64,000 nt of DNA from Desulfobacteraceae bacterium (GCA_011390465.1 JAABSH010000002.1:1-64000); one strand, 5' to 3'; shown: positions 7,745-17,684, counted from the stretch's first letter. Numbers and translations: made by a program. The notes: generated from the letters alone by a model not told the origin.

Positions 7745-10700
7745 CTAAAGAATCCCCCGTTCTCCCAGGTTGCCGTACCGGTGATAATTGTTGCACACCG
7801 CCTGTTCCTGGAGATACTGAAGCAGCTCGATCCGGCCTTCCATGAATACCGGCACCCGTGAAATATAAAACCCGGTTTCCGCGGCTTTCTGAAACACAAT
7901 GGCCGGCACCCGGTCCGGATGCGCATACCGGATACGGGCGATTTTCGGGATCATGTCGCAGAGGTCGTCATCTGTCTGCTCAACCGTCAATCCGTCCCGG
8001 AAAAAGGTTTTTCCCCGGTGGGTGTTTAAAAATTCCGGAATGGGGCCGGAAAAGCCCGGCGGCAGGCTCACCACCGGCAGGCACCCGGTAATCCGGCAGG
8101 CCGCGATCCGGGCCAGCACCTCAAAAAGGCTATCGTCCGCATGGACCCGCACCGCTACCCGGCCTTTGGGAAGATAGCGCAGGTGGTTGTCCTGGCCCCG
8201 CAGGTGAAAATAGTCATGGGCCCTGGAAAATTCCTTTTCCCAGTGATAGAGATAGCTTTTCACCGCATAAACGGTTTTGCGGATGTCTTCAGCAATTTGC
8301 CGGCTGATCCGGTTCCAGCGCAGATCAAGATCCCATTCATTCACCGTCATCAGCAGGTGGGAATTGGACTGGATACTCCCGGTTTCCGGATATCCGGTTT
8401 CCGTAAAATTCATGAACTGGTATACATAATTGGGGCTTCCGGCTTTGATGCCAGCGCCCAGGGCGGATTTGCCCATGCCGCCAAAGGGCTGGCGCAGCAC
8501 AATGGCGCCGGTGGTGCCTTTGTTGATATACAGGTTCCCGGCTTTGATGCCGGCTTTCCAGCGCTCCTGCTCCCGGCGGTCCAGGCTTTCCAGGCCGGAG
8601 GTGAGGCCGTACCCGGTCATGTTCACCAGTTCAATGGCATGGTCCAGGTTGTCCGCGGTCATGACACCGATCACCGGGCCGAAAAATTCCGTCATGTGGG
8701 TGTAGCTTCCCGGCCGGACCCCCCATTTGATGCCCGGGGTCCAGATGTAGGGATTGGTTTTGTCGGGTTCCGGCTTAAGGGCCCAGGATTCCCCGGGTTC
8801 CAGTTCAGTGAGCGCCCGGAGCAGGTCGCCTGCCGGCGGTGCGATCACCGGGCCGATTTTATTGTGAAACTCCCAGCAGGAGCCGGTGCCGCAGCTCTGG
8901 ACCGCATCCACCAGCTGGCGTTTGAACACGTCGTCGTTATAGACTTCTTTCTCCAGAATCACCAGGGAGGTGGCGCTGCATTTCTGGCCGGAGTTGGAAA
9001 ACGCGCTGTGGACAATATTTTTAATGGCCTGATCCCGATCCGACATGGCGGTCACAATGGTGGCGTTTTTGCCGCCGGTTTCCGCGGCCAGTTGCACATT
9101 TGGCCGGTTTTTCAGGATGCGCATGCCCGTGTCCGTGCCGCCGGTCAGAATAATGTAATCCACATCCGGATGCCCGGTGAGGGTGTCCCCGGCTGTGCTG
9201 CCGGCGCAGGGAATGAACTGGAGGGTTTTTCGGGAAACGCCTGCCCGGTAGAAGCACTGCACCAGTTCCCAGGCCGTGAGCGCGGCTGCTGAGGCGGGTT
9301 TAAACAGTACGGTGTTTCCGGCGGCAAGCGACGCGGCAATACCGCCGCAGGGAATGGCAATGGGGAAATTCCAGGGCGTGATCACCAGGCCCACGCCTTT
9401 GGGTGAGCAGGACACATTGGGCAATTTTTCATAGATTCCGGCTGAGTAGGGATAAAATTCCGTAAAATCAATTGCCTCGGAAACTTCGGGATCGCTTTCC
9501 GTAAACATTTTGCCCCAGTTGGCGGCGGCCGCGCCAATGAGATCCCCCCGGGCCGCTCTTAATTCATGGCAGGCCCGGTCGAGAATTTCGTGCCGTTCTC
9601 TCAGGGATTTTTTGCGCCACCCGTCCGGATCATTTTTTGCCACGTCAATGGCTGTTTCAAGGGTCTGCCGGTCTGCCAGGGTACAGACAGCGGTGATGAT
9701 TTTATGGTCCGAAGTCGTGTCATAGCGGGGAACGTCCATGAATTCCCGGGTGCCGGCACCTGTGAAGATCTCCTCTCCACCCACCACCACCGGAATCCGG
9801 ATCGGGGCGTCGTCCGCAGATTTCATCCATTTTTTCCGGATGGCCTGGGCCCATGTCCGGCTGGTTTTAAGGGACCAGTCCGTGTCCGGCTCATTGGTAA
9901 AATGTCCGGTCCGGCAGGTGCCGATTTTTTTTGAAAATGTCTCCAGGTTCCGGTTCTGGGTCCGGTTGGGCAGTTCCGGAGCCTTGTCCGTTTGCCGGCA
10001 GGAGGCAAGAAATTGGTCTTTTAAAAATGCCCAGGCCGGGGTGTCTGTTGTGAGATGGGGCGCGTAGCGCAGGAAATTTTCAGGCGACGTGTTTTCATCC
10101 AGCCGCCGGATGAGATAGGCAATGGCGTTGATAAACTGGTCTTTGGCAGCCACCGGCGCATAGAGGAGAATGTCTTTGACGCTTTCCTGCAGGGCACGGC
10201 GGACATGATCCGCCATGCCTTCCAGCATTTCAAACCAGAACCATTCCGTTACCCCCATGGCATGCCCCAGTTCGTGGGCATAGGCCAGCTCAAACAGGTT
10301 GTGGGATGCCACCCCCAGATTTACGGCCCGGATATGCTCCGGAATCATGGCGTAAATCAGCATGCGTTTGTAATTGGCGTCCACATCCAGCTTGTTGTCA
10401 TAGGGGGCCAGGGGCCAGTTGAAATGACAGGCCTCCAGAAGTTCCATTTCCAGGTTGGCGCCCTTGACAATGCGCAGCAGCACCGGCGCGCCCCCGGCTG
10501 CCACCCGCTTCATGGCCCATTCGGTGAGCCGCTGCTGCATCTGGTAGGCGTCCGGCAGGTAGGCCTGGAGCACAATGCCGGCGGAATAGTCTTTAAATTC
10601 CGGCTGGTCAAGGGTTTGGACAAAGGCTTCAAATGTAATGTCGAGATCCCGGTATTCTTCCATGTCCAGGTTGACGATTTTGGGAACTTTTTCGCCGTTT

Positions 10701-11362
10701 TTGCGGGTGAAAAAATTTTTCATGGCCACGCCATAGATCCGGGAAAGGCGGTCTTTCATGACCTCCACGGTGTGCACAAAGGCAAGGGAGGAAATCTGGG
10801 AATAAAGGGTGGAAATTTTAACGGAAATATATTCCACATCCGGATTTTCCATGTCCGCGATGTAGGTTAGAAGGCGGTGGCGGGCTTCTTTTTCCCCCAG
10901 CACGGCTTCCCCCAGATGATTGATATTCATCCGCACGCCCTGGGTTCTGCGTTTTTCAAGGTGTTTGTGCAGGGCTTTGGCCTCTCCCGGGATAATGGCC
11001 CGGGAAGAGGAATGCCGCATCTGTTCCACCATCCGGGGCACTGAAAGCTGGGGAAAATGCCGGCCCATGCCGAGAAACATCTGAATCAGAAGCCGCTCCA
11101 CCCGGGAAAAAAAATCCGGCACGCCGTATTCCGTGAGCAGGTGGTTCACCTGGTCCGCCACCCGTTCATTGTCATGGGACCGGAAGCACTGGTCAATCAT
11201 GCGGGTCAGTACCACCTTGTCCATGGGATGGGTCAGCAGCCGTTTCATCTGTTCCTGGATGGTTTTCTCTTCGGCTGTCAAAAGGATGTTGGCCCGGTTC
11301 TGCCACCTGGCCGCCAGTGCCACCGCATCTTTTTCAATCCGGTCAAGGTTCGGGGTTTTCAT
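7745..11362 (-). CDS. putA: bifunctional proline dehydrogenase / L-glutamate gamma-semialdehyde dehydrogenase
   Basis: The 1205-residue enzyme oxidises proline to P5C with FAD and then P5C to glutamate with NAD. Residues about 90-450 form the PRODH barrel (LRIVKGANLEMELLEACHFNWP, VDANYKRML, GVASHNLFELAYA). Residues about 510-1010 form the aldehyde dehydrogenase domain, with VITPWNFPIAIPCGG, the catalytic glutamate in AETGGKN (about 757) and the catalytic cysteine in SGQKCSA (about 795). The end resembles the PutA C-terminal region. No ribbon-helix-helix domain is present, so it is not an autorepressor. I chose ATG at 11362 because GGGAGG lies just upstream; an in-frame start 13 codons earlier lacks one. 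It is the last gene after livF, 93 bases downstream, so it is probably co-expressed with the importer. Confidence 0.92.
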   Translation of the reverse strand: MKTPNLDRIEKDAVALAARWQNRANILLTAEEKTIQEQMKRLLTHPMDKVVLTRMIDQCFRSHDNERVADQVNHLLTEYGVPDFFSRVERLLIQMFLGMGRHFPQLSVPRMVEQMRHSSSRAIIPGEAKALHKHLEKRRTQGVRMNINHLGEAVLGEKEARHRLLTYIADMENPDVEYISVKISTLYSQISSLAFVHTVEVMKDRLSRIYGVAMKNFFTRKNGEKVPKIVNLDMEEYRDLDITFEAFVQTLDQPEFKDYSAGIVLQAYLPDAYQMQQRLTEWAMKRVAAGGAPVLLRIVKGANLEMELLEACHFNWPLAPYDNKLDVDANYKRMLIYAMIPEHIRAVNLGVASHNLFELAYAHELGHAMGVTEWFWFEMLEGMADHVRRALQESVKDILLYAPVAAKDQFINAIAYLIRRLDENTSPENFLRYAPHLTTDTPAWAFLKDQFLASCRQTDKAPELPNRTQNRNLETFSKKIGTCRTGHFTNEPDTDWSLKTSRTWAQAIRKKWMKSADDAPIRIPVVVGGEEIFTGAGTREFMDVPRYDTTSDHKIITAVCTLADRQTLETAIDVAKNDPDGWRKKSLRERHEILDRACHELRAARGDLIGAAAANWGKMFTESDPEVSEAIDFTEFYPYSAGIYEKLPNVSCSPKGVGLVITPWNFPIAIPCGGIAASLAAGNTVLFKPASAAALTAWELVQCFYRAGVSRKTLQFIPCAGSTAGDTLTGHPDVDYIILTGGTDTGMRILKNRPNVQLAAETGGKNATIVTAMSDRDQAIKNIVHSAFSNSGQKCSATSLVILEKEVYNDDVFKRQLVDAVQSCGTGSCWEFHNKIGPVIAPPAGDLLRALTELEPGESWALKPEPDKTNPYIWTPGIKWGVRPGSYTHMTEFFGPVIGVMTADNLDHAIELVNMTGYGLTSGLESLDRREQERWKAGIKAGNLYINKGTTGAIVLRQPFGGMGKSALGAGIKAGSPNYVYQFMNFTETGYPETGSIQSNSHLLMTVNEWDLDLRWNRISRQIAEDIRKTVYAVKSYLYHWEKEFSRAHDYFHLRGQDNHLRYLPKGRVAVRVHADDSLFEVLARIAACRITGCLPVVSLPPGFSGPIPEFLNTHRGKTFFRDGLTVEQTDDDLCDMIPKIARIRYAHPDRVPAIVFQKAAETGFYISRVPVFMEGRIELLQYLQEQAVCNNYHRYGNLGERGIL

Positions 11363-11455
11363 GATGCCTCCCTGAATGTTTTCAGCCGTTACGGTCTGCA
11401 TCGCGGGAAATGAAGTGGAAGATAAAACAGGGACTCAAAAGGCGGGTCGCGCGGC

Positions 11456-12166
11456 CTACGCGTTTCCGCCCAGATAGGCCTGTACCACGGCCGGGTCTTC
11501 CAGCAGGGACGCGGACGTGCCGTTCATAACCATATTGCCCACTTCCATCACATAGCCGCGATGGGCGATTTTAAGCGCTATGCGCGCGTTTTGTTCCACC
11601 AGAATAATGGTGACCCCGCTTTTGTTGATCTGGCGGATGGTTTTAAAAATCTGGTTTACCAGCACCGGCGCAAGGCCCAGGCTGGGTTCATCCAGAAGCA
11701 GCAGTTTGGGGTTGGACATAAGGGCCCGGCCAATGGCCAGCATCTGCTGTTCCCCGCCGGAAAGGGTGCCGGCCAGCTGGTTTTTTCTTTCAGCAAGCCG
11801 CGGGAACAATTCAAAAATCCATTCAAAACTGTTTTTGATCCGGGTTTTGTTTTTGGAGGTGAACGATCCCAGCTTCAGGTTTTCCTCTACCGTGAGGATG
11901 CCGAAGACCCGCCGGCCTTCGGGCGATTGGGTGATTTTGTGGGTTACCACCTTGTGGGCGGGCATCCGGGTTAAGGATTGTCCCTGAAACAGGATCTCTC
12001 CCTTTGAGGGGCGGATCAGGCCGCAGATGGTGTTTAGGGTGGTGGATTTGCCCGCGCCGTTGGCGCCCAGCAGGGTAACGATTTCGCCTTTTTCCACGGT
12101 GAGCGAGATGCCGTGCAGGGCCTCGACATTGCCGTAGGTTACATGAAGATTTTGAATTTCCAGCAT
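11456..12166 (-). CDS. livF: branched-chain-type amino-acid ABC importer ATPase LivF
   Basis: The 236-residue cytoplasmic ATPase has Walker A GANGAGKST, signature LSGGEQQMLAIGRAL, Walker B LLLLDEPSLGLAP and the switch EQNAR. The length and the ITQSPEGRRVF segment fit LivF rather than LivG. It energises uptake through LivH and LivM. The gene lies 12 bases after livG and precedes putA. The substrate cannot be read from the ATPase; the linkage to putA makes proline or related amino acids possible. Confidence 0.93.
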   Translation of the reverse strand: MLEIQNLHVTYGNVEALHGISLTVEKGEIVTLLGANGAGKSTTLNTICGLIRPSKGEILFQGQSLTRMPAHKVVTHKITQSPEGRRVFGILTVEENLKLGSFTSKNKTRIKNSFEWIFELFPRLAERKNQLAGTLSGGEQQMLAIGRALMSNPKLLLLDEPSLGLAPVLVNQIFKTIRQINKSGVTIILVEQNARIALKIAHRGYVMEVGNMVMNGTSASLLEDPAVVQAYLGGNA

Positions 12167-12178
12167 GGATAGCGGCTC

Positions 12179-12949
12179 CTAAAATACATCATCATCACTG
12201 CCCAGATAGGCTTCGATAACCTGCGGGTTTTCTTTGATGGCGTCCGGCGCACCTTCCGCGATTTTTTTGCCGTATTCCAGCACCACCAGATGCTGGCACG
12301 CCTTCATCACCAGGCTCATGTCGTGCTCGATCAGGAGCACGGTAATGCCCCGGCCCTGGATTTTAAAAATCAGGTCCACCAACGCCGCGGTTTCCTGTTC
12401 ATTCATGCCGCCGGCCGGTTCATCCAGAACAATCAGCCGGGGATCCGAGGCCAGGGCCCGGGCGATTTCAAGAAGCCGCTGGTTGCCATAGGAGAGATTG
12501 CCGGCGATATTTGCAAATTCATGACCCAGACCCACAAATTCCAGTTCCGCCATGGATTTTCCCAGGGCCCGTCGCTCTTCGGCCCGCTGTTTCGGCAGCC
12601 GCAGCATGGCCGATACCGGGCCGGACCGGATGCGGCAGTGACGACCGGCCAGCACGTTTTCCAGCACGGACATCTTCCCAAACAGGCGGATGGTCTGAAA
12701 TGTCCGGGCAATGCCTTTTTCCACGATTTTATGGGTGATTTTGCCGGTAATGTCTTCACTGTTAAACCGGATACTGCCGCAATCCACCTTGTAATTGCCC
12801 GTGATCAGGTTGAATACCGTGGTTTTCCCCGCGCCGTTGGGTCCGATCAGCCCGAAAATAGAGCTTTTCGGCACCTGGAAGGAAACATCGTCCACGGCTT
12901 TGAGACCGCCAAAGGTTTTGGTGATGGCATTCACAGACAGCAGGCTCAC
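12179..12949 (-). CDS. livG: branched-chain-type amino-acid ABC importer ATPase LivG
   Basis: The 256-residue ATPase has Walker A GPNGAGKTT, a GIARTFQTIRLF Q-loop, signature LSYGNQRLLEIARAL, Walker B LIVLDEPAGGMN and the switch IEHD. The long insert between Q-loop and signature is typical of LivG. The start codon overlaps the last four bases of livM, so the two are translationally coupled. It works with LivF as the paired nucleotide-binding subunit on the inner face of the membrane. Confidence 0.93.
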   Translation of the reverse strand: MSLLSVNAITKTFGGLKAVDDVSFQVPKSSIFGLIGPNGAGKTTVFNLITGNYKVDCGSIRFNSEDITGKITHKIVEKGIARTFQTIRLFGKMSVLENVLAGRHCRIRSGPVSAMLRLPKQRAEERRALGKSMAELEFVGLGHEFANIAGNLSYGNQRLLEIARALASDPRLIVLDEPAGGMNEQETAALVDLIFKIQGRGITVLLIEHDMSLVMKACQHLVVLEYGKKIAEGAPDAIKENPQVIEAYLGSDDDVF

Positions 12950-13926
12950 AGCACCACCTCGCTTTTGTCCAGCCGGTTCACCGGATATTTGGGCGGTTTG
13001 GGCGGAATAATGCCCTGGGGCCGGAAAATCATCATGATTACCAGGGCAATGCCGAAAATGAACAGCCGGTATTGCTGAAGTCCCTGAAAAAGTTCGGGCA
13101 GGCCGATGATCAGAATGGCTCCCAGGATGACGCCGGGAATGCTGCCCGAGCCGCCCAGAATCACAATCATGAACATGACCACCGACTCCCAGAAAGAAAA
13201 GGATTCCGGCGAGATAAAGGTGATTTTGGCGGCATACAGGGTGCCGGTCATGCCGGCCCAGAACGCGCCGATCACAAAGGCGGCCAGTTTGTATCCGGCC
13301 GTGTTGATGCCGCTGCCCTCGGCCGCGATTTCATCGGAACAAAGATACCTGAGGGCCCGGCCGAACCGGGAATGTTCCAGCAGGAAAAACAGAACAATGG
13401 TGATGCCCAGAAAAGCGGTGAGCAGATAATAATAGTGATGGGGATGCACAATGCCGTTGATGGTATAGCCAAAAATCGACGGGCTGCTGATGCCGAAAAT
13501 GCCGTTGGCCCCGCCCGTGATGCCGAACACATTGTTGATGAGCGCGATGCGGACAATTTCCACCAGTCCGATGGTGACAATGAGCAGGTAATCCCCGCGC
13601 AAATGGATGATGGGCCGGGCCACCACCAGGGCAAAGAGCCCGGCCATCATGCCGGCCAGGGGCATGATCAGCAGCACGGGCACGCCGAACTGAATGTTGA
13701 TGATGGCCGTGGTGTACGCGCCAATGGCGTAAAACGCGGCATGGCCCATGTGGAACATGCCGCCGTAGCCGAGAATGATGTTCAGCGACAGCCCCAGCAC
13801 CGCGTAAAGGGCCACATTATTGAGCACATCAATAAAATATTTGTTGAGATACAGGGGGGCCGTCATCCAGAACAGCACAAACGCGGCATACACCAGCCTG
13901 CGGAATTTGGTTTTTTTATCAATCAT
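12946..13926 (-). CDS. livM: branched-chain-type amino-acid ABC importer permease LivM
   Basis: The 326-residue permease has eight or more hydrophobic segments. Family features visible are LNIILGYGGMFHMGHAAFYAIGAY in the first third, the GLVEIVRIALIN coupling region, and RYLCSDEIAAEGSGIN. The final FRPQGIIPP is typical of LivM. It overlaps livH by 4 bases upstream and livG by 4 bases downstream, so all three are probably made from one message. The segment GGANGIFGI matches the family's conserved loop. Confidence 0.92.
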   Translation of the reverse strand: MIDKKTKFRRLVYAAFVLFWMTAPLYLNKYFIDVLNNVALYAVLGLSLNIILGYGGMFHMGHAAFYAIGAYTTAIINIQFGVPVLLIMPLAGMMAGLFALVVARPIIHLRGDYLLIVTIGLVEIVRIALINNVFGITGGANGIFGISSPSIFGYTINGIVHPHHYYYLLTAFLGITIVLFFLLEHSRFGRALRYLCSDEIAAEGSGINTAGYKLAAFVIGAFWAGMTGTLYAAKITFISPESFSFWESVVMFMIVILGGSGSIPGVILGAILIIGLPELFQGLQQYRLFIFGIALVIMMIFRPQGIIPPKPPKYPVNRLDKSEVVL

Positions 13927-14828
13927 ATTTTCTCGGCCACCCTTTCGCCAAGAAGCCCGGTGGGGCGAACAATCAGAATCAGGATCAGGACCACAAAGGC
14001 GATGGCATCTTTCCAGGCCAGGGAAATATAAGCGGCGCCAAGGGATTCGATAACGCCCAGGAGGAGACCCCCCACCATGGCGCCGGGAATATTGCCGATG
14101 CCGCCGAGAATGGCTGCTGTAAAGGCTTTCAGTCCGTAAATCCAGCCCATGGTGAATTTGATCTGACCGTAATAAAGCCCCACCATCAGACCGGCCGCGC
14201 CCCCAAGGGCCGGGCCGATGAAAAATACCAGCATGATGACCCGGTCCACATTGATGCCCATGAGCCGGGCCGCATCCTGGTCAATGGCAGCGGCCCGGAT
14301 GGCGGTGCCGATTTTGGTTTTCTGGATAAACCCGTAGAGCGCGATCATTAAAACAATGGACGTCAGCAAAATCACCAGCCGCATCACCGGCACGGGCAGG
14401 CCGAAAATATCCAGCACCCGGGTGGTGAGAATGTCGTGGGGATATACTTTGGTGCTGGGTCCGTACACCAGCATGATGGCATTGGAAAACACAATGGACG
14501 CCCCAAGGGCGGATACCACGGCAGACAGCCGGGGGGAGGTCCGCAGGGGTTTGTACGCCACCCGATCCAGCAGAATGCCCACGATCCCTACAAGACACAT
14601 GACCATGACCGCCAGAAGGATCACCCCGGCCACCGGCCCGAGTTTGTCCGTGATGGCAAGGGAGGTGAGCAAAGACAGTCCCAGATACGTGCCAATGGTG
14701 AACAGGTCGCCGTGGGCAAAATTAATGAGCTTGAGCACGCCGTACACCATGGTGTAGCCCAGGGCAATCAGCGCGTAAATCCCGCCAACCGCCAGCCCGT
14801 TGGTCAACTGGGTGAAAAAAATTTCCAT
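13923..14828 (-). CDS. livH: branched-chain-type amino-acid ABC importer permease LivH
   Basis: The 301-residue permease opens with QLTNGLAVGGIYALIALGYTMVYGV and LINFAHGDLFTIGTY, the hallmark of LivH. Further family blocks are GIVGILLDRVAYKPLR, RAAAIDQDAARLMGIN in the coupling loop and GLKAFTAAILGGIGNIPGA. The length is normal. It follows the binding-protein gene by 20 bases and overlaps livM. Together LivH and LivM form the membrane channel. Confidence 0.93.
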   Translation of the reverse strand: MEIFFTQLTNGLAVGGIYALIALGYTMVYGVLKLINFAHGDLFTIGTYLGLSLLTSLAITDKLGPVAGVILLAVMVMCLVGIVGILLDRVAYKPLRTSPRLSAVVSALGASIVFSNAIMLVYGPSTKVYPHDILTTRVLDIFGLPVPVMRLVILLTSIVLMIALYGFIQKTKIGTAIRAAAIDQDAARLMGINVDRVIMLVFFIGPALGGAAGLMVGLYYGQIKFTMGWIYGLKAFTAAILGGIGNIPGAMVGGLLLGVIESLGAAYISLAWKDAIAFVVLILILIVRPTGLLGERVAEKI

Positions 14829-14848
14829 GAAGGCCTTTTTAGTTAATG

Positions 14849-15985
14849 TTAATTTTGGAGTACGAATTTACCTGCTTCATCCACCTTGTAAACCCGGTAC
14901 ACATCCCCCACCCGGTCGCCTTTGTCGTTGAATGAAATGGTGCCGGTCAGCCCTGGATACGCTTCCAGGTCATTGTGCAGATAATCAGCTATTTTGTCGT
15001 TTTTGGTGGAACCGGTAGCGGCAATGGCTTTGGCGATCACCCTGAATCCGTCCCCGGCCAGCACGGCCCAGATGGAACCCGGGGTGGTGCCGTATTTTTC
15101 CCGGTATGCGGCCAGAAATTCCGCAGCTTCTTTTGACGGCAAATCCTGGGGAACCGGCGGGGACAGGAACATAAATCCGGCAGCAGATTCTTTTCCCGCA
15201 ATATTTACCAGATCCGGGTTATTGGTGGCGTCACCGCCGATAAACGGCACATCCCAGCCCATTTCTTTTTTCTGACGCAGCATCATGCCGGCTTCCGGAT
15301 AATATCCGGTGAAAAAGACCCCGTCCGGGTTTTTGGATTTCAGTTTGGTGAGAATGGTGGTGTAATCCTGCTCCCCCGGGGTGATGGCATCAAAAAACAC
15401 GATGTTTACGGCTTCTTTTTTGAGCAGCCCGTGGGCCTCATCCGCCAGCCCCTTGGCATAGGTGGTGTTGTCGTGAAGAATGGCGATGTTTTTAAAGCCT
15501 TTTTCCATAATGGTTTTCACCGCCACCCGGCCCTGTTCGTCATCTCTGGGGCAGGTGCGGAAAAAATATTTCAGGCCTTTTTCCGTCAGGCGGACCGCGG
15601 TGGAGCCGTTGGCAATCTGGATGGTATTGGTGGCCGCGTAAATGTTTTGAGAGGCTTCGGTGACCGAAGACCCATAGGTGCCGATGACCGCCACCACATC
15701 CTGGGTGGCCAGCCGCTGGGCCGCCAGGGCCGCGGTGCGGGGATCGCCGCCGTCATCTCCTACCACGATTTCAACCTTTTTGCCCAAAAGGCCGCCCTGG
15801 TCATTGACCTGGCCGGCCAGCAGTTCCACAATCTGTTTCATGTCCTGGCCTTCACTGGCCCACGCGCCGGTGATGGGGCACATGAGACCGATTTTAACCG
15901 TGTCCGCGGCCATGGCCGGGCCGGCGGTAAGGCCGGAAAAGATAAAAACAGCCGTTATCATGAGAAATAGAATTTTTTTCATCAT
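14849..15985 (-). CDS. livJ: branched-chain-type amino-acid ABC importer periplasmic binding protein
   Basis: The 378-residue protein starts after a strong AAGGAGATGT and carries a signal peptide (MMKKILFLMITAVFIFSG, cleavage near AMA at residue 27). The mature part is a type I periplasmic binding fold: VKIGLMCPITGAWASEGQDM, GGLLGKKVEIVVGDDGGDPRTA, VIGTYGSSVTEAS, YFFRTCPRDDEQG and FIGGDATNNP. It is the first gene of the importer operon. The family binds leucine-type amino acids, amides or other small compounds; the downstream putA suggests, without proof, that proline belongs to its substrates. Confidence 0.9.
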   Translation of the reverse strand: MMKKILFLMITAVFIFSGLTAGPAMAADTVKIGLMCPITGAWASEGQDMKQIVELLAGQVNDQGGLLGKKVEIVVGDDGGDPRTAALAAQRLATQDVVAVIGTYGSSVTEASQNIYAATNTIQIANGSTAVRLTEKGLKYFFRTCPRDDEQGRVAVKTIMEKGFKNIAILHDNTTYAKGLADEAHGLLKKEAVNIVFFDAITPGEQDYTTILTKLKSKNPDGVFFTGYYPEAGMMLRQKKEMGWDVPFIGGDATNNPDLVNIAGKESAAGFMFLSPPVPQDLPSKEAAEFLAAYREKYGTTPGSIWAVLAGDGFRVIAKAIAATGSTKNDKIADYLHNDLEAYPGLTGTISFNDKGDRVGDVYRVYKVDEAGKFVLQN

Positions 15986-16409
15986 ACATCTCCTTTTCTG
16001 ATTTTATGTTGGATGCAAAATAATTAAAAAAACAACCGGCACCATTTGATAACCGCAGAAAAACCAGATGTGAAAACAGGCAGTTTCAGCAACAGGGGCT
16101 GCGGTTATGCGGAAAAAAACAACGCGGATTTTTATATGCGCGGCCGTCGTGAATGAATTTTTATGATTTCAATAGCCTGATCCTGCCGTTTGCGTCAAGA
16201 AGATAGATGAATTTATGGTGTTAATCCGGATTTGCGTTTAAAGACACGGGTAAAATGCTGCTGCATTACGCACATAGGCAAAGCGATTTTGGTGGCGGGC
16301 ACAGTTTATTGGACTTCAAGTATAATAAACTACTGAATTTTAATAATGAATACAATTGACATCTATGATTTGTACCCAGGGTTGTAATCGTAAAATCCAT
16401 AGATGGATG
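15986..16409. promoter_or_regulatory. intergenic region upstream of the liv-putA operon with a 10-base inverted repeat
   Basis: This 424-base gap separates the liv operon start from the mcrC stop. It contains a perfect inverted repeat, ataaccgcag at 16049-16058 and ctgcggttat at 16099-16108, 40 bases apart. That is a candidate regulator site or the stem of a leader. A second imperfect repeat (catctatg-type arms, about 16359-16411) touches the mcrC end. No convincing -35/-10 pair and no small gene were found. Confidence 0.4.
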
Positions 16410-17684
16410 TTAACTGAATTTTTCGATCTCTGCTTTCAGTAATTCATTATACAATTTTTGGCCCAAATTTGTATCTAATTTTAATTCTTCGTTTTTTCCA
16501 TAGCTGAAAAGATCCGCAAAGGCCACCTGGCAGTAAGTATCCCTGAAAATTTTTTTCTTGTATGGCTTTTTCTCAGCGGACGCCAAAGATGTTTTTGGGT
16601 ACAGAAGAATGCTTAGATCAGATTCATAATGCAGGTTATAAACAAACATCTGTTTCAAATCGCCATCCGATGGCTTTTGTTCTTTTAAAATTTTCCACTT
16701 CGTGTCAATCACATAACTACTGGCTTCTGTTTCAATGACTATATCCGCCCGGATACCTCTGTTTTCCCAAAAAGGGATTCGCTTTTGCTCTCGAACCTTC
16801 AGTTTTGGGATCGCAGTATCATTCTCCAGTGTCTTCAATTTTCGGTACACATAATTTTCAAACAGCATGTTCATATCAAACAGAATCGCCAGAACGTTTT
16901 CATTGCCACCTTTAAGGTCTGGAGAATACTTCAGTATTATCAGTTTCGCCAAGGTTATGGCCGGTTTATATCGCTCTGAATTCCGATTAAAACGCAGGGA
17001 TTCAAATGAGGAAGCCGTGATATTTGTCTCCTCAACCTTTTCAAAGTCTGTCAGTAATTTTTTTATTCGGAGGTATTGATTTGGGTTGTTTGATATATTT
17101 GAAAGTATGAGCAAGGCTTTCAAAAGGATTTTGTTCAGTAAATTGTTTATGTCATAGATATTGTGCGCCACAAAAAATTTTTCTTTATGAAGACAGTTCC
17201 TGCGCACGTGCTCGGTAAACTGAATTTTACCTTTTACTTTACTGAGATTTTCAGAAACTTTGCGGTATGATTTGATTAGGCCCATCCTCACAAGCCGTTC
17301 GGTTTCACTTAAAAAACTTTCAAAATACAGATCAAGAATCGAAGCAGATTTCAGTTTTAATCTGGCATTTGAAATGGAATCCAGTTTAATCAGTCTGCAT
17401 TCCCGCAACATGGAGATTAAGGCGGTTTGCCATTTTTCATTTACGTCATTCGAATCTGATCCGTCGGCTTTTGGCAGGATCTCAATGGTAAGGTTTTTAA
17501 CCTGAATCACGCCGACGTAATTTGAAAATTTGATTCGCTTGTTGCCGACAGAATAATATTTTTCCCGGGTTTTGTAACCATACCTCTCCAAGGCCTTGAA
17601 ATGGGAGTCCGTGAATTTTCGATGGTCCCCAACCTTTAGTGTTTGATGCTCAAAAATTTGAATGACGTTTTTAGACTTATTCAT
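16410..17684 (-). CDS. mcrC: McrC-type nuclease subunit of a McrBC modification-dependent restriction system
   Basis: The 424-residue protein has the McrC pattern: an N-terminal segment ending VGVIQVKNLTIEILPKA, a middle region of charged helices (RKVSENLSKVKGKIQF) and a C-terminal PD-(D/E)xK nuclease with ADIVIE followed by YVIDTKWKIL. McrC joins the McrB GTPase hexamer, stimulates GTP hydrolysis and cuts DNA containing modified cytosine. The start overlaps the mcrB end by 8 bases, so they are translationally coupled. The frame is intact. Lower GC than the flanking liv genes suggests acquisition by transfer. Confidence 0.88.
   Translation of the reverse strand: MNKSKNVIQIFEHQTLKVGDHRKFTDSHFKALERYGYKTREKYYSVGNKRIKFSNYVGVIQVKNLTIEILPKADGSDSNDVNEKWQTALISMLRECRLIKLDSISNARLKLKSASILDLYFESFLSETERLVRMGLIKSYRKVSENLSKVKGKIQFTEHVRRNCLHKEKFFVAHNIYDINNLLNKILLKALLILSNISNNPNQYLRIKKLLTDFEKVEETNITASSFESLRFNRNSERYKPAITLAKLIILKYSPDLKGGNENVLAILFDMNMLFENYVYRKLKTLENDTAIPKLKVREQKRIPFWENRGIRADIVIETEASSYVIDTKWKILKEQKPSDGDLKQMFVYNLHYESDLSILLYPKTSLASAEKKPYKKKIFRDTYCQVAFADLFSYGKNEELKLDTNLGQKLYNELLKAEIEKFS

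Noticed and set aside
8141-9292. Long open frame (383 codons) on the plus strand
   Set aside because: It is antisense to putA, has the amino-acid make-up of a shadow frame and no start signal; putA's motifs are clear.
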